The position numbers were made by a program, and so were the translations under genes. A DNA stretch of 64,000 nucleotides from Phaeobacter sp. 11ANDIMAR09 (GTDB lineage: Bacteria; Pseudomonadota; Alphaproteobacteria; Rhodobacterales; Rhodobacteraceae): positions 1 through 64,000 of the forward strand of contig NZ_LIKT01000004.1 in NCBI RefSeq assembly GCF_001294455.1. Reading direction: 5' to 3'. Positions 55,354 through 63,737 of the stretch are shown in pieces (positions within the stretch are counted from its first letter, which is position 1; the number at the start of each line of letters is the position of its first letter). The notes under the pieces were generated by a model, which saw only the letters and a program-made list of their open reading frames with translations, made no database searches and was not told the origin of the DNA.

Positions 55354-56214
55354 ATGCCAACAGTTGCCTATGAAAAGACGGGTCGAATTGCGCGAATTAC
55401 GCTCAATCGGCCAGATGTCATGAATGCTATCAATGATGAATTGCCTCGCGAACTGGCATCCGCTGTGGCGCAAGCGGATGCCGATCCCGGCGTGCATGTC
55501 ATGGTGCTCTCCGGTGCGGGCGAGGCCTTTTGCGCGGGCTATGACCTCACCTATTACGCCGAGGGCAACGGATCTGGCGCGGCAACCCAGGAGATGCCTT
55601 GGGATCCGATTAAAGACTACCGCTTCATGTGGGAAAACACCCAGCATTTTATGTCGATGTGGCGGGCCGTAAAGCCGGTGTTGTGCAAGGTGCATGGCGC
55701 GGCTGTTGCCGGAGGGTCGGATATCGCGCTCTGCGCCGATATGACCATCATGGCCGAAGAGGCGCAGATCGGCTATATGCCGACGCGGGTCTGGGGCTGC
55801 CCAACCACCGCCATGTGGGTCTACCGCCTGGGGGCAGAGCGGGCCAAGCGGATGTTGTTCACGGGCGACAAGATTTCGGGCCGCGAGGCTGCAGATATGG
55901 GGCTGGTTATGCAGGCGGTGCCGCTGGCCGATCTGGATGATGCGGTTGAAGCCATGGCAGCGCGGATGTCGACAGTGCCGATCAATCAACTTGCGATGCA
56001 GAAAATGGTGATCAATCAGGCGATCGAACAGACCGGATTGATGCAGACGCAGCGCTTGGCAACAATCTTTGACGGCATCACCCGACATTCACCGGAAGGG
56101 ATGAATTTCAAGGCCCGGTCCGAGGAAATGGGCTGGAAACAGGCTGTGCACGAGCGGGATGAGGGCACTTTTGACTGGACCACCTACGAAGAGATCCCAA
56201 AGGGAAACCGCTAG
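55354..56214 (+). CDS. Enoyl-CoA hydratase/isomerase (crotonase) family
   Basis: 286 residues from MPTVAYEKTGRIARITLNRP, GAGGGAGAGA upstream. Oxyanion-hole segments AFCAGYDLTYYAEG and GAAVAGGSDIALCADMTIMA are present, followed by GYMPTRVWGCPTTAMWVYRLG, a subgroup-specific block also seen in actinobacterial crotonases. Substrate unknown; proximity to pobA is not proof of an aromatic role. Closed by a terminator. Confidence 0.88.
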   Translation: MPTVAYEKTGRIARITLNRPDVMNAINDELPRELASAVAQADADPGVHVMVLSGAGEAFCAGYDLTYYAEGNGSGAATQEMPWDPIKDYRFMWENTQHFMSMWRAVKPVLCKVHGAAVAGGSDIALCADMTIMAEEAQIGYMPTRVWGCPTTAMWVYRLGAERAKRMLFTGDKISGREAADMGLVMQAVPLADLDDAVEAMAARMSTVPINQLAMQKMVINQAIEQTGLMQTQRLATIFDGITRHSPEGMNFKARSEEMGWKQAVHERDEGTFDWTTYEEIPKGNR

Positions 56215-56243
56215 GCCCTGATCCTGGCAGTTTCAATATGAAC

Positions 56244-56272
56244 AAAGGGGCGCAGGGATGCGCCCCTTTTTT
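56244..56272 (+). terminator. Terminator after the crotonase gene
   Basis: AAAGGGGCGCA-GGGA-TGCGCCCCTTT, an 11-base stem with a short loop and six T. Confidence 0.9.
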
Positions 56273-56299
56273 GGTCTCCGTGCTCGCAGAGTTGGCGGG

Positions 56300-56842
56300 T
56301 TAGCCGGTATCGGAAATGGTGCTGCTGTCCGTTTCCGGGCCTAGGTCTGAATTTGTGCTGGGTGCTCGACGGTGCGCCTCTATTACCTTGGAGGCGGCGG
56401 TGGTTGCGGGGACCATGAGAACCGTTCTGTGGTTCAGCTCCTGTCCGGAGTCCCTATCGGTCAGCACCGGGCAGACCTTGGCGCCGCTGTCGCGGGTGAC
56501 AAAGGTAAAGGGGGCGGGCTCTGCGCTGGGCAGATTGTGTTGGGCCCAGTCCTGCATCGCGAGCAGCACCGGAGCAAACTCTTTGCCGGCAGTGGTCAGA
56601 CGATATTCATGTCTGAGAGGGCGCTCCTGATAGGGGCGGCGTTCCAGAACGCCCATGGTTTCCAGCCGTTTCAGCCGTTCCGCCAGCAAATGCCGGGTCA
56701 CGCCCAGACGTTTCTGAAACCCATCAAAGCGGCGCACCCCTAGGAAGCACTCCCGTAGGATGAGCAGCGTCCAGCGATCCCCGATCACCCCCATGGCGCG
56801 GGCGAGTGGGCAGGTGTCGCCATTGAGATCATGCCATTTCAT
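56300..56842 (-). CDS. HxlR-family regulator
   Basis: 180 residues from MKWHDLNGDTCPLARAMGVI, the usual HxlR opening with a conserved cysteine; a start 12 codons upstream is possible. The winged helix reads GDRWTLLILRECFLGVRRFDG and HLLAERLKRLETMGVLERRPY. A C-terminal extension (about 110-180) is not conserved. Divergent from the alpha/beta hydrolase, with a nested palindrome between. Confidence 0.9.
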   Translation of the reverse strand: MKWHDLNGDTCPLARAMGVIGDRWTLLILRECFLGVRRFDGFQKRLGVTRHLLAERLKRLETMGVLERRPYQERPLRHEYRLTTAGKEFAPVLLAMQDWAQHNLPSAEPAPFTFVTRDSGAKVCPVLTDRDSGQELNHRTVLMVPATTAASKVIEAHRRAPSTNSDLGPETDSSTISDTG

Positions 56843-56870
56843 AGGCTGATTCTTAACATGGATTGACAGA

Positions 56871-56909
56871 GTTCTCAAATGGAACTGATAATGAGTTCCA
56901 AAATAGAAC
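56871..56909. promoter_or_regulatory. Nested double palindrome, probable HxlR operator
   Basis: TGGAACT-GATAATG-AGTTCCA (56880-56900) is a perfect inverted repeat, flanked by GTTCT and AGAAC four bases outside on both sides, making a 39-base element centred at 56890. It sits in the HxlR/hydrolase gap and would suit a pair of HxlR dimers. Confidence 0.7.
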
Positions 56910-56989
56910 TAACAAATTTGATTCGCAGGAATGCGGATATCACAGCGTCGGATCCCTTGGTTTGGCGCAGCAGATCAGGAGGCCACACA

Positions 56990-57937
56990 ATGGTCATGAC
57001 ATCCCCCGCGCGCCCGGTTGCCGGTTCTCCGGCTGGTCGACCCAGCGCGCCGCAGCCCAAACCCAGACGCAGCCCCAAATGGTTCCAGCTGGTGACGACG
57101 CTGCTGAGCCGGGTCAGCCCGTCGCTGGCTTCGCGGTTGTTTGCCTATTTCTTTACCCGCCCCCTGCGGCAGAAACTGCCCCGTCATGAGCGCGACTGGT
57201 TGCTGCAGGCCACCGCCCAGCCCGTGCGGCTGAGCACGGGAGAAGAGGTGCCGCTATATGAATGGCGCGGGGCGCAGCCCCCGTTTGGCGTGCGGGATGA
57301 AGCGCCCCTGCCAACGATCCTGCTGGTGCATGGTTTTGGCGGGCGGGCCGGCCAGTTGGGGGGCTTTGCCGCGCCGCTAGTTCAGGCGGGATATCGGGTT
57401 GTTGCCTTTGATGCTCCGGCACATGGGGCCGCAGCTGGAAACCGCAGCTCATTGCCGGAAATGATGGAAGTTACCCTGGAAATGGCGAGCAGACTTGGCC
57501 CTCTGGCCGGGGTGGTGGCGCATTCCAACGGGGCGGCAGCGCTGATTGCGGCGCTCACACAGGGGATGCGGGCAGATCGGGTGGCACTTTTGGCGCCGAT
57601 GCCGGATCTTGAAACCTACATTGGTCGGTTGGCGGACCAGCTCGGCTTCTCACAGGATGTGACCGCCCGGGCACAGCAGCGGGTCGAGGCGCGCTATGAT
57701 CTGCCCTTCTCGGCGCTCAAGGCCAGCACCATGACCGACCAGTTGCCGCTGCCCGCGCTGATCCTGCACGACAGACAGGATCGCATCATTCCTGTGCAGG
57801 AAGCCGAAGAACTGGCACAGTCCTGGGCCTCGGCGCGGCTGGAGATCACCGAAGGGCTGGGCCACAACCGACTGCTGCGCGATGACAGCGTGATCGCAGC
57901 GGTGGTTGCCCATTTTGGCCGTCCAACGCTGCGTTAG
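56990..57937 (+). CDS. Alpha/beta hydrolase
   Basis: 315 residues from MVMTSPARPVAG, chosen for AGGAGG seven bases upstream. A proline-rich start precedes a domain with LLVHGFGGRAG (oxyanion region), AHSNGAAAL (nucleophile serine; the first glycine of GxSxG is alanine), LHDRQDRIIP (aspartate) and EGLGHNRLL (histidine). Likely a carboxylesterase or related enzyme under HxlR control; HxlR regulators often respond to electrophiles. Confidence 0.85.
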   Translation: MVMTSPARPVAGSPAGRPSAPQPKPRRSPKWFQLVTTLLSRVSPSLASRLFAYFFTRPLRQKLPRHERDWLLQATAQPVRLSTGEEVPLYEWRGAQPPFGVRDEAPLPTILLVHGFGGRAGQLGGFAAPLVQAGYRVVAFDAPAHGAAAGNRSSLPEMMEVTLEMASRLGPLAGVVAHSNGAAALIAALTQGMRADRVALLAPMPDLETYIGRLADQLGFSQDVTARAQQRVEARYDLPFSALKASTMTDQLPLPALILHDRQDRIIPVQEAEELAQSWASARLEITEGLGHNRLLRDDSVIAAVVAHFGRPTLR

Positions 57938-58097
57938 GTCATGGCAGGGGAGCTGGTGTCGTTGGCTTGCACCTTGGCAGGAGGGGCATGGGCCGGCTAG
58001 GTCTAGGGGAATTTGTTAAATCCACCTGGAAGAGAGGCCGCGGCGCACCGCAAGGTATCCCCGCCCGGCCGCTCACCAGCCCAAAGGAGGCCCCGCC

Positions 58098-58619
58098 ATG
58101 AAGATGAGTGACAGCAAAGAAATTGCCGCCCCCCCGGGTGAGGTCTATGCCGCATTGCTAAACCCAGATGTATTGAAGGCCTGTGTGCCTGGCGCGCAGG
58201 ACGTCACCGGCAGTGTTGATGAAGGCTTTGAAGCCTCTGTGACGCAAAAGGTTGGCCCGGTCAAAGCCACCTTTAAGGGGCAGGTCACCCTGTCCGATCT
58301 GATCGAAGGTGAAAAACTCACCATTACCGGCGAGGGCAAGGGCGGCGCCGCCGGTTTTGCCAAGGGCGGCGCCGTTGTCACTCTGGCGGCCTCCGAGATC
58401 GGCACTTTGCTGTCCTATGATGTCGAAGCCAAAGTCGGCGGCAAGCTGGCACAACTGGGCAGCCGGATCATTGATGGCTTTGCAAAGAAGATGGCGGATC
58501 AGTTCTTTGTCAATCTGCAAACCCATCTGGCCCCTGAAGAGCAAAATGCCGATGACGAAGAGGCGCATGCGGAGGCGGGCGAGAAAACAGGCTGGTTCAA
58601 GAAGATCACCGGCAACTGA
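58098..58619 (+). CDS. CoxG-like SRPBCC protein
   Basis: 173 residues, AAAGGAGG upstream. The CoxG pattern is clear: EIAAPPGEVYAALLNPDVLKACVPGAQ, then KVGPVKATFKGQVTLSD and a C-terminal helix (SRIIDGFAKKMADQFF). CoxG usually tethers CO dehydrogenase to the membrane; here no coxMSL genes are present, so the role is unclear. The C-terminal 25 residues are acidic, then aromatic. Confidence 0.85.
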   Translation: MKMSDSKEIAAPPGEVYAALLNPDVLKACVPGAQDVTGSVDEGFEASVTQKVGPVKATFKGQVTLSDLIEGEKLTITGEGKGGAAGFAKGGAVVTLAASEIGTLLSYDVEAKVGGKLAQLGSRIIDGFAKKMADQFFVNLQTHLAPEEQNADDEEAHAEAGEKTGWFKKITGN

Positions 58620-58816
58620 TCCCTGTCCCAGGCTCTCCGTCCCAGGCCGTGCTCCCGTGGCGGTCCTGGCCTGACGGTGCTGGCGAACGGTTTTCGTATC
58701 AACTCTGCGCAGATGCACATGCCTCTGCGCATGCCATCTGCCTGTCTCCTACTGGTGGCTGAGATCAGCGCTGGTTAGGGTGCGGGAAATAATGTTTTTA
58801 GATCAACGGAGGTCCC

Positions 58817-59746
58817 ATGGCGGCGATCCTATCCATTTCCGATCTGCGCAAATCCTATGAGGGCGGCTTTGAGGCTCTCAAAGGTGTGTCGCTGGATATC
58901 GATGAAGGTGAGATCCTGGCGTTGCTTGGACCCAATGGGGCCGGAAAGACCACTCTGATTTCAACGGTTTGCGGTATCATCACCCCGACATCGGGTTCGG
59001 TGAAGGTTGGCGGCCACTGTATCCTGGAGGATTTTCGCGCGGCCCGTTCGCTGATTGGGCTGGTGCCGCAGGAGATCAACCTGGAACCTTTTGAAAAGGT
59101 GATCAACTCGGTCCGGTTTTCGCGTGGGCTGTTTGGCAAACCCCGCAACGAGCCGCTGATCGAAGAGATCCTGCGGAAGCTGTCGCTCTGGGATAAGCGC
59201 AACAGCCAGATCAAGGAGCTTTCGGGCGGTATGAAGCGCCGGGTGCTGATCGCCAAGGCGCTGGCGCATGAGCCACGGGTGCTGTTTCTGGATGAGCCCA
59301 CCGCAGGTGTGGATGTCGAGCTACGCAAGGATATGTGGGATGTGGTTCAGGAGCTGAAAGACGGCGGCGTCACCATCATTTTGACCACCCATTACATCGA
59401 AGAGGCCGAGGCCATTGCCGATCGTGTTGGGGTGATTGCCGATGGGCAGATCCTGTTGGTCAAAGACAAAGACGACCTGATGGCGCAGCTGGGGCAAAAG
59501 CAGCTATGCGTGCATCTATCAGCGCCCATTGCAGAGGTGCCTGTCGGTCTAGCTGCCCATAATCTGGAGCTGAACGAGCCGGGAGATGCTTTGATCTATA
59601 CCTATGACACCAAGGCCGAGCGCACCGGCATTACTGCGCTGCTGAACGATGTTGCGGCTGCCGGATTGGTCCTGGCAGATGTCTCCACGCGGCAATCCAG
59701 CCTGGAAGATATTTTTGTTGGCCTTGTTTCAGGAGAGAGCTCATGA
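58817..59746 (+). CDS. ABC exporter ATPase, YadG-like
   Basis: 309 residues: Walker [10 protein letters not shown], signature [10 protein letters not shown], Walker [13 protein letters not shown], and a C-terminal domain after residue 215. The length and form match E. coli YadG, partner of YadH. Overlaps the permease by ATGA. Cargo unknown. Confidence 0.92.
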   Translation: MAAILSISDLRKSYEGGFEALKGVSLDIDEGEILALLGPNGAGKTTLISTVCGIITPTSGSVKVGGHCILEDFRAARSLIGLVPQEINLEPFEKVINSVRFSRGLFGKPRNEPLIEEILRKLSLWDKRNSQIKELSGGMKRRVLIAKALAHEPRVLFLDEPTAGVDVELRKDMWDVVQELKDGGVTIILTTHYIEEAEAIADRVGVIADGQILLVKDKDDLMAQLGQKQLCVHLSAPIAEVPVGLAAHNLELNEPGDALIYTYDTKAERTGITALLNDVAAAGLVLADVSTRQSSLEDIFVGLVSGESS

Positions 59747-60504
59747 ACTGGACTGCGATCTGGTCAATCTATCGTTTTGAAATGGCGCGGTTCTTTCGCA
59801 CCCTGTTTCAAAGCTTCCTGTCACCTGTCTTGTCGACCTCGCTGTATTTTGTGGTCTTTGGCGCTGCCATTGGCAGCCGCATTGATCAGGTGGATGGCAT
59901 CGACTACGGCGCCTTTATTGTGCCGGGGCTGATCATGCTCAGCGTGATGACGCAGAGTATTTCCAATGCCTCCTTTGGGATCTACTTCCCCAAATTCATC
60001 GGCACCATCTACGAGCTCTTGTCGGCTCCGGTAAACTTTCTCGAGATCGTATTGGGCTATGTCGGGGCCGCGGCGACCAAGGCCCTGTTTATCGGCGTTG
60101 TCATCCTGGGCACCTCAACCCTGTTTGTGGACATCACCATAGCCCATCCTTTTGCCATGGTTCTGTTCCTGGTGCTGACCTGTCTCAGCTTTGCGCTGAT
60201 GGGGTTTATCATCGGCATTTGGGCCAAGAATTTTGAGCAGTTGCAACTGGTTCCGTTGCTGATCGTGACACCGCTGGTGTTCCTGGGCGGCTCGTTCTAC
60301 TCGATCTCCATGCTGCCACCGATCTGGCAGAAGATCACCCTGTTCAACCCGGTAGTCTATCTGATATCCGGCTTCCGTTGGTCCTTCTTTGGCGCCTCGG
60401 ATGTGCCGGTGGCCACCAGCCTCATGGCGATTGGTTTCTTTACGGCGCTTTGTCTTGCGGTGATCTGGTGGATCTTCAAAACCGGCTGGCGCATCCGCTC
60501 GTGA
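59743..60504 (+). CDS. ABC-2 type permease, YadH-like
   Basis: 253 residues with six membrane segments: [12 protein letters not shown]-like [13 protein letters not shown], the PGLIMLSVM segment, [20 protein letters not shown] and a final helix. It matches YadH in size. With the upstream ATPase it should form a small ABC exporter of unknown cargo. Confidence 0.92.
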   Translation: MNWTAIWSIYRFEMARFFRTLFQSFLSPVLSTSLYFVVFGAAIGSRIDQVDGIDYGAFIVPGLIMLSVMTQSISNASFGIYFPKFIGTIYELLSAPVNFLEIVLGYVGAAATKALFIGVVILGTSTLFVDITIAHPFAMVLFLVLTCLSFALMGFIIGIWAKNFEQLQLVPLLIVTPLVFLGGSFYSISMLPPIWQKITLFNPVVYLISGFRWSFFGASDVPVATSLMAIGFFTALCLAVIWWIFKTGWRIRS

Positions 60505-60522
60505 GCTCACAGCCCGGCTGAT

Positions 60523-60551
60523 CTGAGCGGAGCGCACAATCCTCCGCTCAG
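60523..60551. terminator. Stem-loop after the ABC permease
   Basis: CTGAGCGGAG/CTCCGCTCAG is a perfect ten-base stem with a nine-base loop, shortly after the permease stop. No T run follows, so termination is uncertain. Confidence 0.4.
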
Positions 60552-60689
60552 GCCGATATGCGCTCAAAACCTCCCGGCGGGCGCTGGGAGCGTTGCAAAT
60601 ATACACGTTGACCTTTGGTTTTTGGCCTCAACGGAATTTGTAGTGGCCCTTCCCTTGTTTCACCCCTCACGGCCATCTACATCGGCGCC

Positions 60690-61487
60690 ATGATGCTGCG
60701 CTTACCCTTTGTGAAAAAACCGCCCCTCGTTTCTGTTGTGCGCCTTTCGGGAGCCATTGGCATGTCCGGGCGTGGTGCTCTGAATGATGCCACTCTGGCC
60801 CCGGTGCTAGAGGCTGCTTTTCGCAAGGGCAAACCCGATGCGGTTGCGCTGGAGATCAACTCTCCGGGGGGATCGCCGGTGCAAAGCTCGCTAATTGGCG
60901 CCCGTATCCAGCGCCTGGCCCAGGAAAAGGACATTCCTGTGATTGCCTTTGTCGAGGATGTCGCGGCTTCGGGGGGCTATTGGCTGGCGGTGTCGGCGGA
61001 TGAGATCTGGGCCGATGCCAGCTCCATTGTGGGCTCTATCGGCGTGATCTCGGCGGGCTTTGGCGCCCAGGACCTGCTCAGCCGTCATGGGGTTGAGCGC
61101 CGGGTCTATACGGCCGGGGAAAGCAAATCCATGCTGGACCCGTTTCAGGCCGAAGATCCCGAGGATGTCACGCGGCTGAAAGGCCTGCTCGGCGATATCC
61201 ACGAGAATTTCATTACCCACGTGACCGAGCGGCGCGGTGATAAGCTCGATGGCAGTCACAAGCTGTTCACTGGCGAAATCTGGCTGGCCAAACGGGCGAT
61301 TGAGCTGGGGCTGATCGATGGCATCGGCCATATCAAGCCAATTTTGCAGGCCCGCTTTGGCGACAAGGTAAAGCTGCGCCGCTACGGCATCAAGAAACCC
61401 TTCCTCAGCCGGTTTGGAGTGGAACTGGCCAGGGATGTCGCGTCTGGCATCGAGGAGCGCGCTGCCTTTGCGCGTTTTGGGCTCTGA
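60690..61487 (+). CDS. S49 family serine peptidase (SppA/SohB-like)
   Basis: 265 residues from ATGATGCTGCG; no clear ribosome site, and a start at 60615 is possible. The fold has VRLSGAIG, EINSPGGSPVQS, DVAASGGYWLAV, SIVGSIGVIS (catalytic serine) and GESKSML (catalytic lysine), the Ser-Lys dyad of SppA-type signal peptide peptidases. No strong membrane helix at the N-terminus, unlike full SppA. Followed by the zinc-ribbon gene after one base. Confidence 0.9.
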   Translation: MMLRLPFVKKPPLVSVVRLSGAIGMSGRGALNDATLAPVLEAAFRKGKPDAVALEINSPGGSPVQSSLIGARIQRLAQEKDIPVIAFVEDVAASGGYWLAVSADEIWADASSIVGSIGVISAGFGAQDLLSRHGVERRVYTAGESKSMLDPFQAEDPEDVTRLKGLLGDIHENFITHVTERRGDKLDGSHKLFTGEIWLAKRAIELGLIDGIGHIKPILQARFGDKVKLRRYGIKKPFLSRFGVELARDVASGIEERAAFARFGL

Positions 61488-61488
61488 A

Positions 61489-61662
61489 GTGATTTTTAAG
61501 ATCGTCACCCTATTTCTGGTGGTCATAGCGGTGCTGGCTATGTTTGGAAAGTTTACCTTTCCCGGACAAAAACGCCTGCAATCCGCGCGCTGCCCCTCTT
61601 GTGGGCGGTTCAAGATTGGCAAAAGCCCCTGCGGGTGCAAGTTAAAAGGACCGCGCAAATGA
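61489..61662 (+). CDS. Small membrane protein with zinc ribbon
   Basis: 57 residues from GTG, one base after the S49 stop and overlapping the exchanger by ATGA, which supports a real gene. MIFKIVTLFLVVIAVLAMFG is a membrane helix; it is followed by RCPSCGRFKIGKSPCGC, four cysteines in zinc-ribbon spacing, and a basic tail KLKGPRK. Function unknown. Confidence 0.72.
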   Translation: MIFKIVTLFLVVIAVLAMFGKFTFPGQKRLQSARCPSCGRFKIGKSPCGCKLKGPRK

Positions 61663-62618
61663 TGCCGTGGCTGCTTTGTGGTTTGGGTCTGGTGATCCTG
61701 CTTTTGGCCGGCGACGCGCTGGTGCGTGGCGCTGTGAACCTGTCGCTGCGTCTTGGCGTGCCTGCGCTTATTGTCAGCCTGACCATCGTGGCCTTTGGCA
61801 CCTCGGCGCCTGAGCTGCTGATTGCGGTCAATGCAGTGGCCGACAATGCCGACGGCATTGCCCTGGGCAACGTGGTGGGGTCAAACACCGCCAATATTCT
61901 GATGGTGCTGGGCATTCCGGCGATCATTGCAACGCTGCACACCAGCCATTGCAACAGCCGCAAAAGCTATGTGCTGATGTTGATGGCCACAGTGCTGTTT
62001 ATTGGGCTGGCCATGTGTGGCACCCTGACGATCTGGTCTGGCCTGATCCTGCTGACCGCCCTGGCGCTGTTTTTGGCAGATGCCTTTCGCGATGCACGGA
62101 CCCACCGCAAAAACTGCTGTGGCGATGAAGAAGAGGACGAGGTGCTGGAGGGGTTGGAAGAGGCCGATCCCAGCATGCCGGTCTGGAAGATTGGTATCTA
62201 TCTGGGGCTTGGCCTGATTGGCCTGCCCTTGGGGGCGGATTTGTTGGTGGATAATGCCACCATCATTGCCCGGATGTATGACGTTAGCGAGCCGATCATT
62301 GGCCTGACACTGGTGGCCATCGGCACCTCGCTGCCGGAATTGGCCACCACGGTGATGGCGACCCTGCGCAAACAGGCAGATGTGGCCCTGGGCAATGTCA
62401 TCGGCTCCAATATGTTCAACCTGCTGGCCATCATGGGCATTGCGACCCTGATCGGTCCAATCACCGTTGACCCCGAATTCCTGCGCTTTGATCTCTGGGT
62501 GATGCTGGGGGCTTCGCTGTTGATCTTCCCATTTGTGTTCCTGAAAAAGGACATCACCCGGCTCTGGGGGCTGGGGCTGGCAGGGCTTTACATCGGATAT
62601 CTGCTGGTGCTCTTTTGA
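61659..62618 (+). CDS. CaCA-family sodium/calcium exchanger
   Basis: 319 residues, about ten membrane segments in two repeats. Repeat 1: VAFGTSAPELLIAV and GNVVGSNTANILMVLG; repeat 2: VAIGTSLPELATTV and GNVIGSNMFNLLAIMG, the ion-binding alpha repeats of the YrbG-type. An acidic loop (CCGDEEEDEVLEG) lies between. Coupled to the zinc-ribbon gene by a four-base overlap. Confidence 0.93.
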   Translation: MMPWLLCGLGLVILLLAGDALVRGAVNLSLRLGVPALIVSLTIVAFGTSAPELLIAVNAVADNADGIALGNVVGSNTANILMVLGIPAIIATLHTSHCNSRKSYVLMLMATVLFIGLAMCGTLTIWSGLILLTALALFLADAFRDARTHRKNCCGDEEEDEVLEGLEEADPSMPVWKIGIYLGLGLIGLPLGADLLVDNATIIARMYDVSEPIIGLTLVAIGTSLPELATTVMATLRKQADVALGNVIGSNMFNLLAIMGIATLIGPITVDPEFLRFDLWVMLGASLLIFPFVFLKKDITRLWGLGLAGLYIGYLLVLF

Positions 62619-62659
62619 CCACAGCCGCTGCGCTGCGACAGGGATAAAGGAGCCATTTG

Positions 62660-63436
62660 ATGCGAGCATTGGTAACAGGGGCAGGCAAGCGGCTTGGCCG
62701 GGCCATGGCGCTCAAACTGGCGGCTGACGGCTATGATGTTGCGGTGCACTACGACCAATCCAGCGCCGCCGCCGAAGAGGTCGCACAGGAGATCCGTGCC
62801 CTAGGGCGGCAGGCCATCACCCTGCAGGCGGATCTGCTTTCGCCCAAAGCATGCCGTGACCTGCTGCCACGGGCGGTGGCTGGTCTGGGCGGCGTCATCA
62901 CTTGCCTGGTGAACAATGCGTCCATCTTTGAGTCGGACCAGCTGGACAGCGCCACCACGACAAGCTGGGATCGGGCATTTGACAGCAATCTTCGAGCTCC
63001 ATTTCTGCTGACGCAAGCCATGGCAGCGCAACAGGTTGCGCTGACGCAGGATCGGGCGGGGGAGCCAGAGGCCTGGGGGGTGGTGGTCAATATGATTGAT
63101 CAGCGTGTCCGCAATCTGAGCCCGGACTTCATGAGCTATACCCTGGCCAAATCAGCGCTCTGGACATTGACGCAGACCGCAGCTCAGGCCTTGGCTCCGA
63201 AAATTCGCGTCAATGCGATCGGGCCGGGACCAACGCTGGCCAATGCTCATCAAAGCCGGGATGAATTCGCCCGACAGCGGGCCGCTACCATTTTGCAGCG
63301 CGGTGTGAATCCCTCGGATATCACGGCGGCACTGGGCTACCTTTTGACCGCGCGGGCCGTCACCGGGCAGTTAATCTGCGTTGATAGCGGTGAGCATCTT
63401 GGCTGGACTTCCCAAGAGGCTTTGGACCAGGATTGA
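62660..63436 (+). CDS. FolM/PTR1-like short-chain reductase
   Basis: 258 residues, AAAGGAG upstream. TGAGKRLGRAMA is the cofactor motif and NNASIFE the second. Instead of the usual active-site serine it has aspartate (NMIDQRV), with YTLAK following, the Asp-Tyr-Lys arrangement of pteridine reductase PTR1 and FolM. It probably reduces dihydropterins or dihydrofolate. Precedes uvrC, a conserved neighbour in the order. Confidence 0.87.
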   Translation: MRALVTGAGKRLGRAMALKLAADGYDVAVHYDQSSAAAEEVAQEIRALGRQAITLQADLLSPKACRDLLPRAVAGLGGVITCLVNNASIFESDQLDSATTTSWDRAFDSNLRAPFLLTQAMAAQQVALTQDRAGEPEAWGVVVNMIDQRVRNLSPDFMSYTLAKSALWTLTQTAAQALAPKIRVNAIGPGPTLANAHQSRDEFARQRAATILQRGVNPSDITAALGYLLTARAVTGQLICVDSGEHLGWTSQEALDQD

Positions 63437-63572
63437 TCCCTGGCCGAGTGACCCAAGGGAAAGTTTTGCACCTTTTTCGCGAGGGTCACAGATCCGTTAC
63501 AAAAGAGTCTTTGTTTTCAAAAACTTGACAGCTTTGAAAAATATTACCCCTATTTTCAATGACTTACATATG

Positions 63573-63589
63573 TGCTTAAAATTTAAGCA
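63573..63589. other. AT-rich palindrome ahead of uvrC
   Basis: TGCTTAAA-A-TTTAAGCA is a perfect 17-base palindrome in an unusually AT-rich stretch (about 63500-63600) between the FolM-like gene and uvrC. It could be a regulator site. The rest of this gap shows only the DnaA-like box and a weak CCGCGT/ACGCGG stem. Confidence 0.45.
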
Positions 63590-63650
63590 ATCGTAAATTT
63601 TCCGCGTGAAATAAGGGAAAAACGCGGATAGCCCGAAGATATCTTCAGGT

Positions 63651-63660
63651 TTATCCACAG
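63651..63660 (+). promoter_or_regulatory. DnaA-box-like site
   Basis: TTATCCACAG matches the DnaA box TTATCCACA exactly. Only one was seen, so it may regulate uvrC or be chance; it does not make an origin by itself. Confidence 0.4.
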
Positions 63661-63737
63661 GGGTGGTGGATTTGTTCAGGGCTTGCACAGGTGGCTCAGT
63701 CATTGCAGCCGGGCGCGGGGAATCATATCACTGTTGC

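Noticed and set aside
63500-63660. Replication origin
   Set aside because: Only one exact DnaA box and no cluster or neighbouring origin genes such as dnaA, parAB or hemE/rho arrangement close by.
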